From positions 5,830,001 to 5,894,000 of the forward strand of contig NZ_WIXO01000001.1 in the NCBI RefSeq assembly GCF_009709575.1: 64,000 nt of DNA, given 5' to 3'. The DNA comes from Streptomyces taklimakanensis. GTDB taxonomy: Bacteria; Actinomycetota; Actinomycetes; Streptomycetales; Streptomycetaceae. Positions 33,614-41,975 of this stretch are shown here, piece by piece (the first letter of the stretch is position 1; every line of letters starts with the position of its first letter). Both the position numbers and the translations under genes were made by a program. The notes beneath the pieces were generated by a model. The model saw only the letters and a program-made list of their open reading frames with translations, made no database searches and had not been told where the DNA came from.

Positions 33614-34183
33614 ATGGCACGAGCGGGGCTGACCACCGAACGCCTGGTCCGGGCGGGGGCGGAGCTGGCCGACGAGGTCGGCTTCGATCAGGTGACCGTC
33701 TCGGCGCTGGCCAGGCGATTCGGCGTCAAGGTCGCGAGTCTGTACTCGCATCTGAAGAACTCCCAGGAGCTCAAGACCGGGATCGCCCTGCTCGCCCTGG
33801 AGGAACTCGCCGACCGGGCCGCCGACGCCCTGGCCGGGCGCGCCGGCAGGGACGCCCTGACCGCCTTCGCGAACGTCTACCGCGACTACGCCCGGGAGCA
33901 TCCCGGCCGCTACGCCGCGGCGCGGCTCCGGCTCGACCCGGACACGGCGGCCGCGAGCGCCGGGGGCAGGCACGCGCAGATGATGCGAGCGATCCTGCGC
34001 GGCTACGACCTGGTGGAACCGGACCAGACGCACGCGGTTCGACTGCTGGGGAGCGTTTTCCACGGCTACGTCGCTCTGGAGGCGGCCGGCGGCTTCGGCC
34101 ACAGCGCCCCCGGCTCGCAGGAGACCTGGACCTGGATCCTGGACCGCCTCGACGCCTTGCTGCGGAACCGGCTCGCGCTCTGA
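33614..34183 (+). CDS. TetR-family regulator
   Basis: 189 residues. The N-terminal helix-turn-helix (ADEVGFDQVTVSALARRFGVKVASLYSHLKN) is a clear TetR domain; the C-terminal half is the all-helical ligand domain of the WHG/TetR_C type (FHGYVALEAAGGFG). ATG 33614 has GGAGGGAAGG just upstream. Its target gene is not obvious; the neighbouring acetyltransferase is broken. Confidence 0.93.
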   Translation: MARAGLTTERLVRAGAELADEVGFDQVTVSALARRFGVKVASLYSHLKNSQELKTGIALLALEELADRAADALAGRAGRDALTAFANVYRDYAREHPGRYAAARLRLDPDTAAASAGGRHAQMMRAILRGYDLVEPDQTHAVRLLGSVFHGYVALEAAGGFGHSAPGSQETWTWILDRLDALLRNRLAL

Positions 34184-34249
34184 AACACCGCCGTCCCGTC
34201 TCCCGCGGGGCGGCCGGCACACGGCCGCGGGTCCTCCCGATCCGGCCGT

Positions 34250-34572
34250 CTCCTGGCTGAACCGGGTGGTCCGACTCCGTGACGAGGCATGCCCGACGGG
34301 CACGGTCCAGGCGGTGATCAGGCCCTCCGACCACGGCCCCTCGCCGAGATCGCCTGGGTGACGGGAACCCCGTGGCAGGGGAGGGGGGCATCGCCACCGA
34401 AGCCGCCCGAGGACTCGTCGACCGGCTCGGCTGGCAGCCGGTGCAGACCGTCATCGCCCACCTCCACCCCGAACATCGGGCGTCCGCCGCAGTCGCCACC
34501 GCCGCCGGGCTCACGCCCACCGACGGATGGCACGGAGGCGAAGTCCGATGGCACCGGAGCATCGGGCGCTGA
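34250..34572 (+). pseudogene. broken GNAT acetyltransferase
   Basis: Pieces of one GNAT domain lie in different frames: WLNRVVRLRDE...TGTVQAVI (about 34252-34320), then LAEIAWVTGTPWQGRG (about 34337-34386), then IATEAARGLVDRL...VIAHLHPEHRASAAVA to the stop at 34572. Together they make a normal AWVxGxPWQGRGIATEA acetyl-CoA loop and C-terminus. At least two frameshifts are needed, one in the G-run near 34380-34390. The N-terminal third is missing. Unless these are sequencing errors the gene is dead. Confidence 0.75.
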
Positions 34573-34686
34573 CTCCACCGATCCGCGGGTCTCGGCCATT
34601 GCTCCCTTGTTCCGCCGCGATCGGTCGGTTCGGCGCCGCTCGTGTGAGCGTCGTCGACCACTGCCGCGCTTGTGGGTCCCGCGCTG

Positions 34687-35670
34687 TCACCCGGAAGACG
34701 GAACGATCTTGTGATCGGGGCGGGCCGACGCGGTGAACCCCGGCGGCGCCCCACCGCCGCCACCGTCCCGTCCGGTCGCCACCCGGTCGTCGACGGGGAT
34801 GCCCAGCCGACCGGCCACGGTGGTGAGGGCCGCCCCCAGCGGGAGCGCGACCCGGGCGAGGGCGTGCCGGTCGCCCCGGGTCGGGTCCCGGTTGACGATC
34901 AGTACCGGCTTCCCGGCCTGGGCCGCCTGGCGGACGAACCGGAGTCCGGACATCACCGTCAGGGAGGAGCCCAGGACCAGCAGCGAGGCCGCCTCACGGA
35001 CCAGATCGCGGCAGTGCTCGACCCGCCGCGGCGGAACGGCTTCACCGAAGAACACCACGTCCGGTTTGAGGATGCCGCCACAAGCCGCGCAGGGCACCAC
35101 GGAGAAGTCCCCGACCTGCTCGTCGGTGAGGTCGGCGTCACCGTCCGGGTTGATTCCCGCGGCCACCGGCTCGAAGCCCGCGTTGACCTCCTCCAGCCGC
35201 CGGGCGAGTTCGTGGCGCGCACTGAAGGCGCCGCAGGAGAGGCAGACGACCCGGCTCAGGTTTCCGTGGAGTTCCACGACGCTCTCGCTGCCGGCGGCCT
35301 GGTGCAGACCGTCGACGTTCTGGGTGATCACGCCCGAGAGCAGACCGTGCCGCTCGAAGGCGGCCACGGCCCGGTGCCCGGCGTTGGGGCGGGCGCGGCC
35401 GAAGGTGCGCCAGCCGAGGTGGCTGCGTGCCCAGTACCGACGCCGGGCCTGGGCGCCGGCGGTGAAGTCCTGGTAGGTCATCGGGGTGTGCCGGCTCAGG
35501 CTCCCGCCTTCGCCCCGGTAGTCGGGGATGCCCGACTCCGTGGAGATGCCCGCCCCGCTGAGCACCAGCACACCGCCGGCGCTCAGCGCGTCGACGACCG
35601 GCCCCGGATCCGTGGTGCCCGGCGGCAGGTCCTCGGTGGGGGTCCATCTCACGGTGGGGCGCATGCGCAT
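34687..35670 (-). CDS. Sir2-family NAD-dependent protein deacylase
   Basis: A 327-residue sirtuin with all main motifs: LSGAGISTESGIPDYRG near residue 38, TQNVDGLHQAAG, the catalytic His in ELHGNL, two zinc Cys pairs (CLSCG and CAACGG) and the LVLGSSLTV segment. It removes acyl groups from lysine using NAD. The C-terminal 30 residues are a Gly-rich tail, a little longer than usual. It stands alone. Confidence 0.94.
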   Translation of the reverse strand: MRMRPTVRWTPTEDLPPGTTDPGPVVDALSAGGVLVLSGAGISTESGIPDYRGEGGSLSRHTPMTYQDFTAGAQARRRYWARSHLGWRTFGRARPNAGHRAVAAFERHGLLSGVITQNVDGLHQAAGSESVVELHGNLSRVVCLSCGAFSARHELARRLEEVNAGFEPVAAGINPDGDADLTDEQVGDFSVVPCAACGGILKPDVVFFGEAVPPRRVEHCRDLVREAASLLVLGSSLTVMSGLRFVRQAAQAGKPVLIVNRDPTRGDRHALARVALPLGAALTTVAGRLGIPVDDRVATGRDGGGGGAPPGFTASARPDHKIVPSSG

Positions 35671-35739
35671 GCCGCCAGGGTACGGAACAAGCCCGCCCCT
35701 GCGGTGACCCGGCGGTCCCCGGTCTTTGGGGCGGGCGCG

Positions 35740-36252
35740 TCAGGCGAAGGTGTAGGTGCCGATGCCCGAGGCCGTGGTGAGCCCGGGTTCCGCGAGGCAG
35801 GCCGTGAGGTCGAGGTTGAGCAGCTCGACGACGTGCAGGACGGAGTCACCGGTGAACTTGCCCGCCGTCACCGTCCCGTTCTCCACGATGACCAGTGTCC
35901 CCAGGACGTAGTTGGCGGACCGGTGATAGCTGATCGTGCTGGTTTCGCCGGTGTTCCAGGTGATGGTGTACGAGCCGCTGCCGGAGGCGGCCAGGTCCGT
36001 GCAGGAGCGGTCGAGGCCGTGGATGGTCGCCCGCACCTGCCCTCGCGTCACGGCCGGATCGGTGAGGGACGTGCACGAGAGGACGTTGTGCACGGTCACG
36101 TCCACCGTCCGGGGCGTGGTCAGCAGGCCGGGGGAGTAGGAGACGGACTCGTTCTCCGTGCAGGTCGGATCGCCCGGCGCCGCGTGCGCGGGCGCCGGTG
36201 GGAACAGCAGGGACGAGGCGATCAGGGCGACCACGGCCGGTAGTCCTCGCAT
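35740..36252 (-). CDS. secreted protein of unknown function
   Basis: 170 residues with a classical signal peptide (LPAVVALIASSLLFPPAPAHA, cut near residue 24). The mature part is beta-rich and Thr/Ser-rich with four cysteines (DPTCTEN, LSCTSL, RSCTDL, TACLAE), which may form two disulfides. No family is recognised with certainty. ATG 36252 is chosen because it starts right before the signal peptide; longer frames lack it. Confidence 0.75.
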   Translation of the reverse strand: MRGLPAVVALIASSLLFPPAPAHAAPGDPTCTENESVSYSPGLLTTPRTVDVTVHNVLSCTSLTDPAVTRGQVRATIHGLDRSCTDLAASGSGSYTITWNTGETSTISYHRSANYVLGTLVIVENGTVTAGKFTGDSVLHVVELLNLDLTACLAEPGLTTASGIGTYTFA

Positions 36253-36630
36253 GCTCCGCACCGCTCGTACCTCCACAGTGACGGTCACCTCCGCCCGCGC
36301 GACGCGAAGTGACGAATGGGGTACCGAAAGTACACAACACCCGAGCGTGCGAGAAGACCGCGGTCCCTCCCCGTCGTGTGACGTCATCCGTGCCGTGGGC
36401 GTGGAGACGGCCACACCGGCGGCCGCCGTCCCTCCCCGCGCCACGGACGCGACTTCCGTGACCGTCCGGCTTTCCGGCTTGGTCTCCGCCCTGGTCCGCC
36501 ACAGGTGGACGGTCCGTTCCGCCGTGCGGGCCGCGCTTTCGGCGCAGCGGTGCGTCGGGCGCCGCCCCTCGTCCTCCTGTGGGCGGGGCGTCTTTGGCGC
36601 GTGGAACCGCCGGAAGGCGGCGGTGGCCGC

Positions 36631-38103
36631 TCAGGCGGTCCGGGAGTCGACGCTCTGGCCGTGGCGAAAGAGGTTGCCCGGGTCGTAGCGGCGCTTGATC
36701 TCGACCAGCCGGTCGTGGTTGGGGCCGTAGTAGGCGGTGCGCCAACGGTGCAGGTCGGGGTCGGGGAAGTTGACGTAGGAGGCCGAGGTGCCCAGGTCGC
36801 GGCGGAGGGTGTGGTACACCGTGCCGATCTGGTCCAGTAGGTGCCCGACCACCTCGCCGGGGGTGGCCGGATCCCAGGTGGTGCCGATGTCGATGACGAA
36901 GGTGGCACCCCGGTGGGGGAAGGCGGTCTCGTCCGGGGCGGGGGTGCCGCTGCGGCCGCCCATGGCGAAGAGGGTGACATGGCCGGCGTTGCCGGCCCGG
37001 CCCGGCTGCCAGTGGCGGATCCACTCGGTGACGGCCGTCACCGTCTCGGCTTCCAGTCGGCGGTCGGGGACCAGGGACTTGGAGGCCAGTGCCACGCGTT
37101 CGGGCTTGGTCATCAGATGGTCCTGGGCCTTCCAGAAGTGCCGTTGCTCGACGAATCGCTTGGTCGGTCCCAGTTCCAGGATCGGGGCCAGGTGTCGGCG
37201 GAGTCGGTCGTCGGTGCCCAGGTACTGGCCCAGCAGCGTGATCTCGCCGTGGCCGTGGTTGACGAACCCGACGCGGCAGTCGAAGTCACCCGTCCCGTCC
37301 CGCCGAAGGATCTCCTGCACCCGCTCCATCAGCTTCACGCCCCGGTCGAGGGCGAAGGTGAGGTCGAAGACGGTGGCGACCTGGTCGGCGACCGGGATCG
37401 CGTCGAAGGTGAAGCCGGTGTTGATGCCGAAGTTGCCTCCGGCGCCACCTCGGCAGGCCCAGAACAGGTCCGGGTTCTCGCGGGCGGAGGCCCGCACCAG
37501 GGAGCCGTCGGCCAGTACCACCTCGGTCTGCGTCAGGCGGTCACAACCGAGGCCCCACTTGCGGTCGTTGAACCCCAGTCCGCCGCCGAGGGTCAACCCG
37601 GCCACCCCGACCCCGGGGCAACGTCCGCCGGGGAAGTACAGGTTCGCCTCCCTCGCGCGGTAGACGTCGGAGTTGGTGGCACCGCCACCCACCCGTAGCC
37701 GCCGCCCGCCGGGGACCACCTCGCTCATCCGGCGCAGACTGACCAGCAGGCCTTCGGTGGTGGAGTGACCGGCGTAGTCGTGGCCGCCCGAACGCGGTGC
37801 GAACGGCACGCCGTGCTTGACCGACCAGCGCACGGCGACCCGCACGTCCCGCGGGGTGGCGCAGGCCACGATCCCGGCCGGGCGCACATGGGCGTACCGC
37901 AGGTTCTCCGGTACCGCCAACCTGTCGTACCCGCCCCCACCCGGGCGGTACAGGGCCGCACCCGGACTCAGCGCCCGACGCAACTCCTGCCAGGCGGCCG
38001 CCCGGGGCCCCGCCGAGGTCGGGGACGCCGTCGTCGGGCCCGCGGCCACAGCGGCGGCCGCGGCTCCGGTTCCCAGGCGCAGAACATCGCGTCGGTTGCG
38101 CAC
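36631..38103 (-). CDS. FAD-linked oxidoreductase, berberine-bridge-enzyme type
   Basis: About 490 residues. A Tat signal (VRNRRDVLRLGTGAAAAAVA) is followed by an FAD_binding_4 domain with both usual covalent flavin sites: His in SGGHDYAGH and Cys in RCPGVGVAGLTLGGG. The C-terminal BBE motif is YGPNHDRLVEIKRRYDPGNLF. Such enzymes oxidise sugars, alkaloids or pathway intermediates with oxygen, here outside the membrane. GTG 38103 is preferred (GGGAGA just upstream; compact Tat signal); GTG 38145 would add 14 residues. It is divergent from the two tiny peptide genes, so a link to that locus is possible but unproven. Confidence 0.9.
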   Translation of the reverse strand: MRNRRDVLRLGTGAAAAAVAAGPTTASPTSAGPRAAAWQELRRALSPGAALYRPGGGGYDRLAVPENLRYAHVRPAGIVACATPRDVRVAVRWSVKHGVPFAPRSGGHDYAGHSTTEGLLVSLRRMSEVVPGGRRLRVGGGATNSDVYRAREANLYFPGGRCPGVGVAGLTLGGGLGFNDRKWGLGCDRLTQTEVVLADGSLVRASARENPDLFWACRGGAGGNFGINTGFTFDAIPVADQVATVFDLTFALDRGVKLMERVQEILRRDGTGDFDCRVGFVNHGHGEITLLGQYLGTDDRLRRHLAPILELGPTKRFVEQRHFWKAQDHLMTKPERVALASKSLVPDRRLEAETVTAVTEWIRHWQPGRAGNAGHVTLFAMGGRSGTPAPDETAFPHRGATFVIDIGTTWDPATPGEVVGHLLDQIGTVYHTLRRDLGTSASYVNFPDPDLHRWRTAYYGPNHDRLVEIKRRYDPGNLFRHGQSVDSRTA

Positions 38104-38390
38104 AACTCTCCCGTCATGTGTCCGAGGGCCTGCCGCACGCGTCACCGGCCGCCCGGGTGAACGCGTCGAACACCGGAGGCACGGCGGGCGGCCGACAGCG
38201 GCGGAACTGCGGCACGGCGAAGTAAACAGCCCATCCGGAACAACCCCCTTCTTCCTGGGCGCGTGTCGCCCGACTTCGCCCTCCAGGGCGCTTCCGCGTC
38301 GTCTGCCCCCGGCCCTGCCCGGCCCGTGGAACTTCGGGATCCTCGACGGAGCAGCTCACCGGCACCACTGTCTTTGGCCGGTTTCACCGG

Positions 38391-38419
38391 TTCACCCGAT
38401 TCCGCCGTGTGTGTAGCGT
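38391..38419 (+). promoter_or_regulatory. candidate promoter of the tandem-peptide/P450 genes
   Basis: TTCACC (38391-38396) and TAGCGT (38414-38419) are spaced 17 bases apart, a plausible vegetative-type -35/-10 pair, 137 bases before the first peptide start. The rest of 38104-38555 holds no gene I can support. Confidence 0.35.
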
Positions 38420-38555
38420 CATGACGCACGAGGTGGGCCCATGGCCGACCGGATTCATGTCAGTGGCTGATCACGCGCTGGGACGTGCGGCGGCGGGCCG
38501 AGAAGGCGCAAGCCGGGCCGGACAGCGGAGATCACCGATCAGGAGGAGGATCACC

Positions 38556-38648
38556 ATGTCCTGGTTCACTACCGGCCTGCGGGCGCTCAGCGGTGAGATG
38601 CGCGCACGGTGGCACGGATACTTCGTCGGATACGGGCGGCAGGACTGA
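38556..38648 (+). CDS. 30-residue peptide, copy 1 (candidate RiPP precursor)
   Basis: The short frame has a strong ribosome site (AGGAGGAGG before ATCACC-ATG). The product begins MSWFTTGLRALSGEMRAR and ends in an aromatic stretch HGYFVGYGRQD. Shared with copy 2: MSW, G7, RALSGE (9-14), RAR (16-18), Tyr22, Tyr26 and Gly27. A conserved leader with a variable, Tyr-containing tail fits a ribosomal peptide precursor. The P450 gene that follows could cross-link the Tyr residues. No Cys and no signal peptide. I know no named family with this exact leader. Confidence 0.7.
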   Translation: MSWFTTGLRALSGEMRARWHGYFVGYGRQD

Positions 38649-38698
38649 CGCCGGGCCGGGCCGGACAGCGCAGATCACCGCGCGACGGGAGGACGACG

Positions 38699-38791
38699 AT
38701 GTCGTGGGTCATCAGGGGCGCTCGGGCGCTCAGCGGCGAACTGCGCGCCCGCCGCAACCAGTACGGCGACAGGTACGGACACAGAGTCTGA
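38699..38791 (+). CDS. 30-residue peptide, copy 2 (candidate RiPP precursor)
   Basis: Second copy of the tandem pair. Ribosome site GGGAGGA lies before CGACG-ATG. The product begins MSWVIRGARALSGELRAR and ends NQYGDRYGHRV. It has the same length as copy 1, and Tyr22, Tyr26 and Gly27 are kept while the residues between them changed (FVG against GDR). That pattern suggests selection on leader and Tyr spacing with freedom in the core. The P450 starts 76 bases downstream, so all three genes are probably one transcript. Confidence 0.7.
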   Translation: MSWVIRGARALSGELRARRNQYGDRYGHRV

Positions 38792-38867
38792 ACAGGATCC
38801 CCGTGCGGGAGGGGGTGCGCAGCCGGTTCCGCGCGCCCCTTCCCCCGTCAGATGGGCAGAGGACCTC

Positions 38868-40031
38868 GTGTTCTTGGACAGGCAGAGCCTATGGCACCAC
38901 CTTCGGCGATGGGAGAACCTGGCAGCGGACGCCGATGGCCCGTTCAGGCTCCGCTTCGGGACTCTCTTCGTCGCCGATGCGGATGCGGCCCGGGAGGTGC
39001 TGGTCGATTCGGCCGACAAGTACCTGCCGCAGTCCGGGTTCTTCCGCATCGGACCAACGCCCCTTTCCCGGACGCTGCGAGCCGAGGCGTCACGCGAACT
39101 GCTCACGATCCTGACCCGTCACGATCTCCGCGCTTCGTTCGACATCGACTCCGCCCTCCGCGAGGCAGGTGACAGCCGCGGCCGCCTGCGGAACCAGCGC
39201 TGGGGAGTCCGAGTGATTCGGCGGTACTTCGCGCCGGTGATGGCACACCGGCGCCACCGCGAGATCAACTCACTCATCGATGCCTACGTGACGTCGAGCA
39301 TCATCGCCGACGACATCGTCGGTCACGCGGTGAGGCGTTCCCACCGCTCGGTACCCGTCATCCGGGCCGGAATCGCCGAACAGCTGGAACGGCTGCCCGC
39401 ACCGGGCGCCGACGCACAGGACCTCGTCGACGTGGTGCTGGGCCTGCACGGGGAACTGTCCCCGGCGGATCGCGCGCAGCTGCTGCAGCGGCTCGTCCTC
39501 TCCACGGTCGGCTTCACCGGCGTGACTCTCGAATGGGTGGTGCTGCTCGGCCTTCGGCACGGGTACAACGGCCCATCGGTACGACCGGAACAGGTCCGTT
39601 CCCTGGTCAAGGAGGCGCTACGCCTCTATCCGACGGCGTGGCGCCTGGCCAGGGTGGCCGCCGCTGATCACGAGATAGCCGGCGTCCCGGTTCACGAGGG
39701 CGAACACGTCCTGATCGGCACGCACGCGCTCCACCGGTCGGCGGCCGTGTGGGACGAGCCGCTGGACTTCCGTCCCACGCGGTGGGAGAAACCGACCGAC
39801 GACCAGCGGCGGTCCTACCTTCCCTTCGGGAAGGGGGAGGGGATGTGCCCGGCGAACGGATTCGCGGCCAAGGCCCTGGAACACCTCGGCCACCTCGTCC
39901 TTCGCGACTACCGGGGAGAGGTGCGGCTCCGGAGACGGAAGCCCCATGCCCGCACCCTCCTGGCACCGCCGGCGGGCTGGACCCGCCTCACCCGGGAATC
40001 GCAGCCGGACCGGCGGAACCGGCAGGACTGA
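38868..40031 (+). CDS. divergent cytochrome P450 (candidate peptide-modifying enzyme)
   Basis: A 387-residue P450. The ExxR motif is EALR (near 249), the PERF-like segment is FRPTRW (near 300) and the heme loop is FGKGEGMCPA with the Cys ligand near 326. Two features deviate: the residue two before the Cys is Gly instead of the usual Arg/His/Lys, and the I-helix (STVGFTGVTLEW) lacks the acid-alcohol pair. Such changes occur in P450s that catalyse radical cross-linking rather than hydroxylation. GTG 38868 has AGAGGA about five bases upstream. Its place behind two small Tyr-containing peptides suggests they are its substrates. Confidence 0.88.
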   Translation: MFLDRQSLWHHLRRWENLAADADGPFRLRFGTLFVADADAAREVLVDSADKYLPQSGFFRIGPTPLSRTLRAEASRELLTILTRHDLRASFDIDSALREAGDSRGRLRNQRWGVRVIRRYFAPVMAHRRHREINSLIDAYVTSSIIADDIVGHAVRRSHRSVPVIRAGIAEQLERLPAPGADAQDLVDVVLGLHGELSPADRAQLLQRLVLSTVGFTGVTLEWVVLLGLRHGYNGPSVRPEQVRSLVKEALRLYPTAWRLARVAAADHEIAGVPVHEGEHVLIGTHALHRSAAVWDEPLDFRPTRWEKPTDDQRRSYLPFGKGEGMCPANGFAAKALEHLGHLVLRDYRGEVRLRRRKPHARTLLAPPAGWTRLTRESQPDRRNRQD

Positions 40032-40202
40032 ACCGTCGATCCGGCTCGGCCCGCCCTCGGGCGGGCACCCGTCGTTCGCGGAACGCGAGGAGATCGCGCG
40101 CCGACCGGGAGCCCTGCCGCGTTGCGGACCCCGACCACCGGCCGACCGCCGGCCGCCGTAGGGCCTTCGGCCCCTTGTCGCCGCGGAAGCGGGACGGTCC
40201 GC

Positions 40203-41561
40203 TCACAGGTCGAGGCGCTCGGCTGCTTTGAGGTAGGCCTCGCTGTAGGTGGGGAACTGGGCGATCCCATCGAGCAGGACATCGAGGGGGACGCGGGCGC
40301 GGATGGCGAGTGCGGCCTGGTGGATCCACTCCCCGGCCAGTGGGGCGACGGCCCACGCGCCGACCAGGACGCGACGCCTGCGGTCGGCGAGCAGGCCGAG
40401 AGTGCCGGTGGGCTCGGTTTCGAAGGTCCATGGGCGGGCGAGGGAGGCGGCGAGGTCGAGTTCACTGGTGGCCAGGTCGATGTTCCGCTCGCCGGCCTGG
40501 GCGGTGGTCAGACCGACGGCGGCGATCTCCGGCTGGGCGAAGACGACGCGGGGGACGGCGGTGTAGTCGGCGCGGCGGGGCCTGCCGAGGATGGTGTCGG
40601 CCACGACCCTGGCCTGGTACTGGGCGACGTGGGTGAACAGGGCGGTGCCGGTGACGTCGCCGACCGCCCACAGCCCGTCGTCGGTGACGCGGCACCGCTC
40701 GTCGACGTCCAAGGCACCGCCGGCGTTGGCTTCGATGCCGACGGCGTCCAGGCCGAGCCCGGCGGTACGGGGCCGGCGGCCCGTCCCGAGGACGATCACG
40801 TCGGTGCGGACGCTGCTGCCGTCGTCCAGTTCGACCACGGTGTCGGCGCCGTCGCGACGGACGGTGGTGGCCTGGCGGCCCAGGCGCACGTCGATGCCGT
40901 CCCCGCGGAGCCGGGCGCCGACCAGCTCACCGAGGCGGGGTTCCTCGCGGTCCAGCAGCCGCGGGCCGCGTTGGACAAGGGTGACGTGGCTGCCCATGCG
41001 GGCCAGGAACTGGCCCAGCTCCACGCCGACCGCGCTGCCGCCGATCACCACGGCACGCCGGGGGATCTCCCGCACGGTGGTGGCCTCCCGGTTGGTCCAC
41101 GTCTCCACCCGGTCCAGACCGTCGATGGGCGGGCGCACCGCCTGCGACCCGGTGGCGATCACGACGTGCTCGGCACTCAGCCGCCGTCCGCCCGCCTCGA
41201 CGCGCCACGGGCCGCGTCCGGTGATTCGGGCGGTGGCCTTGACGACGGTGGCGCCCTGCTCGCGGTAGCCGTCAACCTGGGCGGTGTCGTCAAGGTGGCG
41301 GATCATGTGGTCGCGGTAGTCGCGCAGGGTCGGCCAGTGTTGCTCGGGCGTGGACAGACCGGCGGCGCCCGCGGCTTCGGCGCGGGCCTCGGGCGGACGC
41401 AGCAGGGTCTTGGAAGGGACGCAGGCCCAGTAGGCGCACTCGCCGCCGACGAGTTCGCGTTCCACCAGCGCCACACGCAGTCCGCCGGCCAGCAGCCGGG
41501 AGGCGACGGTCTCCCCTCCCGGACCGGCTCCGATGACGACCGCGTCGAATTCCTCAGCCAT
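40203..41561 (-). CDS. class I pyridine nucleotide-disulfide oxidoreductase-like flavoprotein
   Basis: 452 residues. The FAD motif (VVIGAGPGGETVASRLLAGG), the redox pair in GGECAYWACVPSK (CxxxxC), the NAD(P) motif (AVVIGGSAVGVELGQFLARMG) and the second FAD motif (GLWAVGDVTG) match dihydrolipoamide dehydrogenase and mercuric reductase. The C-terminal catalytic His of that family (HPTxxE) is replaced by Phe (FPTYSEAY), so the usual proton relay is missing and it may reduce another substrate. ATG 41561 has AGGGA eight bases upstream. It is divergent from egtB. Confidence 0.9.
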   Translation of the reverse strand: MAEEFDAVVIGAGPGGETVASRLLAGGLRVALVERELVGGECAYWACVPSKTLLRPPEARAEAAGAAGLSTPEQHWPTLRDYRDHMIRHLDDTAQVDGYREQGATVVKATARITGRGPWRVEAGGRRLSAEHVVIATGSQAVRPPIDGLDRVETWTNREATTVREIPRRAVVIGGSAVGVELGQFLARMGSHVTLVQRGPRLLDREEPRLGELVGARLRGDGIDVRLGRQATTVRRDGADTVVELDDGSSVRTDVIVLGTGRRPRTAGLGLDAVGIEANAGGALDVDERCRVTDDGLWAVGDVTGTALFTHVAQYQARVVADTILGRPRRADYTAVPRVVFAQPEIAAVGLTTAQAGERNIDLATSELDLAASLARPWTFETEPTGTLGLLADRRRRVLVGAWAVAPLAGEWIHQAALAIRARVPLDVLLDGIAQFPTYSEAYLKAAERLDL

Positions 41562-41975
41562 GGTGTCGTTCCCTTCCTTCGAAGACCGGGGGACAGAACT
41601 CATCGGGTGCGCCGCAGCAGGGAACCACCCTGCCCCATCCGCCGTGGCCTCGGCGGCTCCGAAGGCGGAACGGGTGAGGAAACCCCAAGGATGGGCGACG
41701 GCCCGACAGGCCCGGTCGGGTGTGCCACGGCCCGGACGCCCACGTCGTGGACCTGGGGGCCGGGGACCCGACCACGCTCCGCGCGGCAACCCCACCGGAC
41801 GGCCGGCCCGTCGCGAACACCCCGCCCGTCGCCCCCGCAACGGGCGGCGGGCCGATGCGGACGTCGGGCCGGGGCCGACCACGGTCGGGAGTCAGCCGCC
41901 CGCGCGATGGGTACAGCGCTCGTTGACACCTGTGACCGCCGCCCGGTCGCGTACTGCCATGACGATGGAGGTCGT
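41562..41975. other. divergent intergenic region, no gene seen
   Basis: 414 bases between the reductase and egtB, transcribed in opposite directions. It presumably holds both promoters. I saw no clear operator or conserved open frame. Confidence 0.4.

Larger units (their letters stand above)
38512..38791 (+). repeat. 143-bp tandem duplication covering two peptide genes and their leaders
   Basis: A 26-base leader (38512-38537) recurs at 38655-38680 with 25 of 26 bases matching. The two ATG codons are exactly the same 143 bases apart, so each unit carries leader, ribosome site and one 30-codon gene. The first halves of the genes are well conserved and the 3' ends differ, as expected if the duplicate cores have diverged. 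Confidence 0.85.

Noticed and set aside
40122..41975. Upstream extension of the EgtB frame to 40122
   Set aside because: The extension crosses the antisense reductase gene and has no EgtB-like content; the ribosome site at 41976 gives a normal-length protein.
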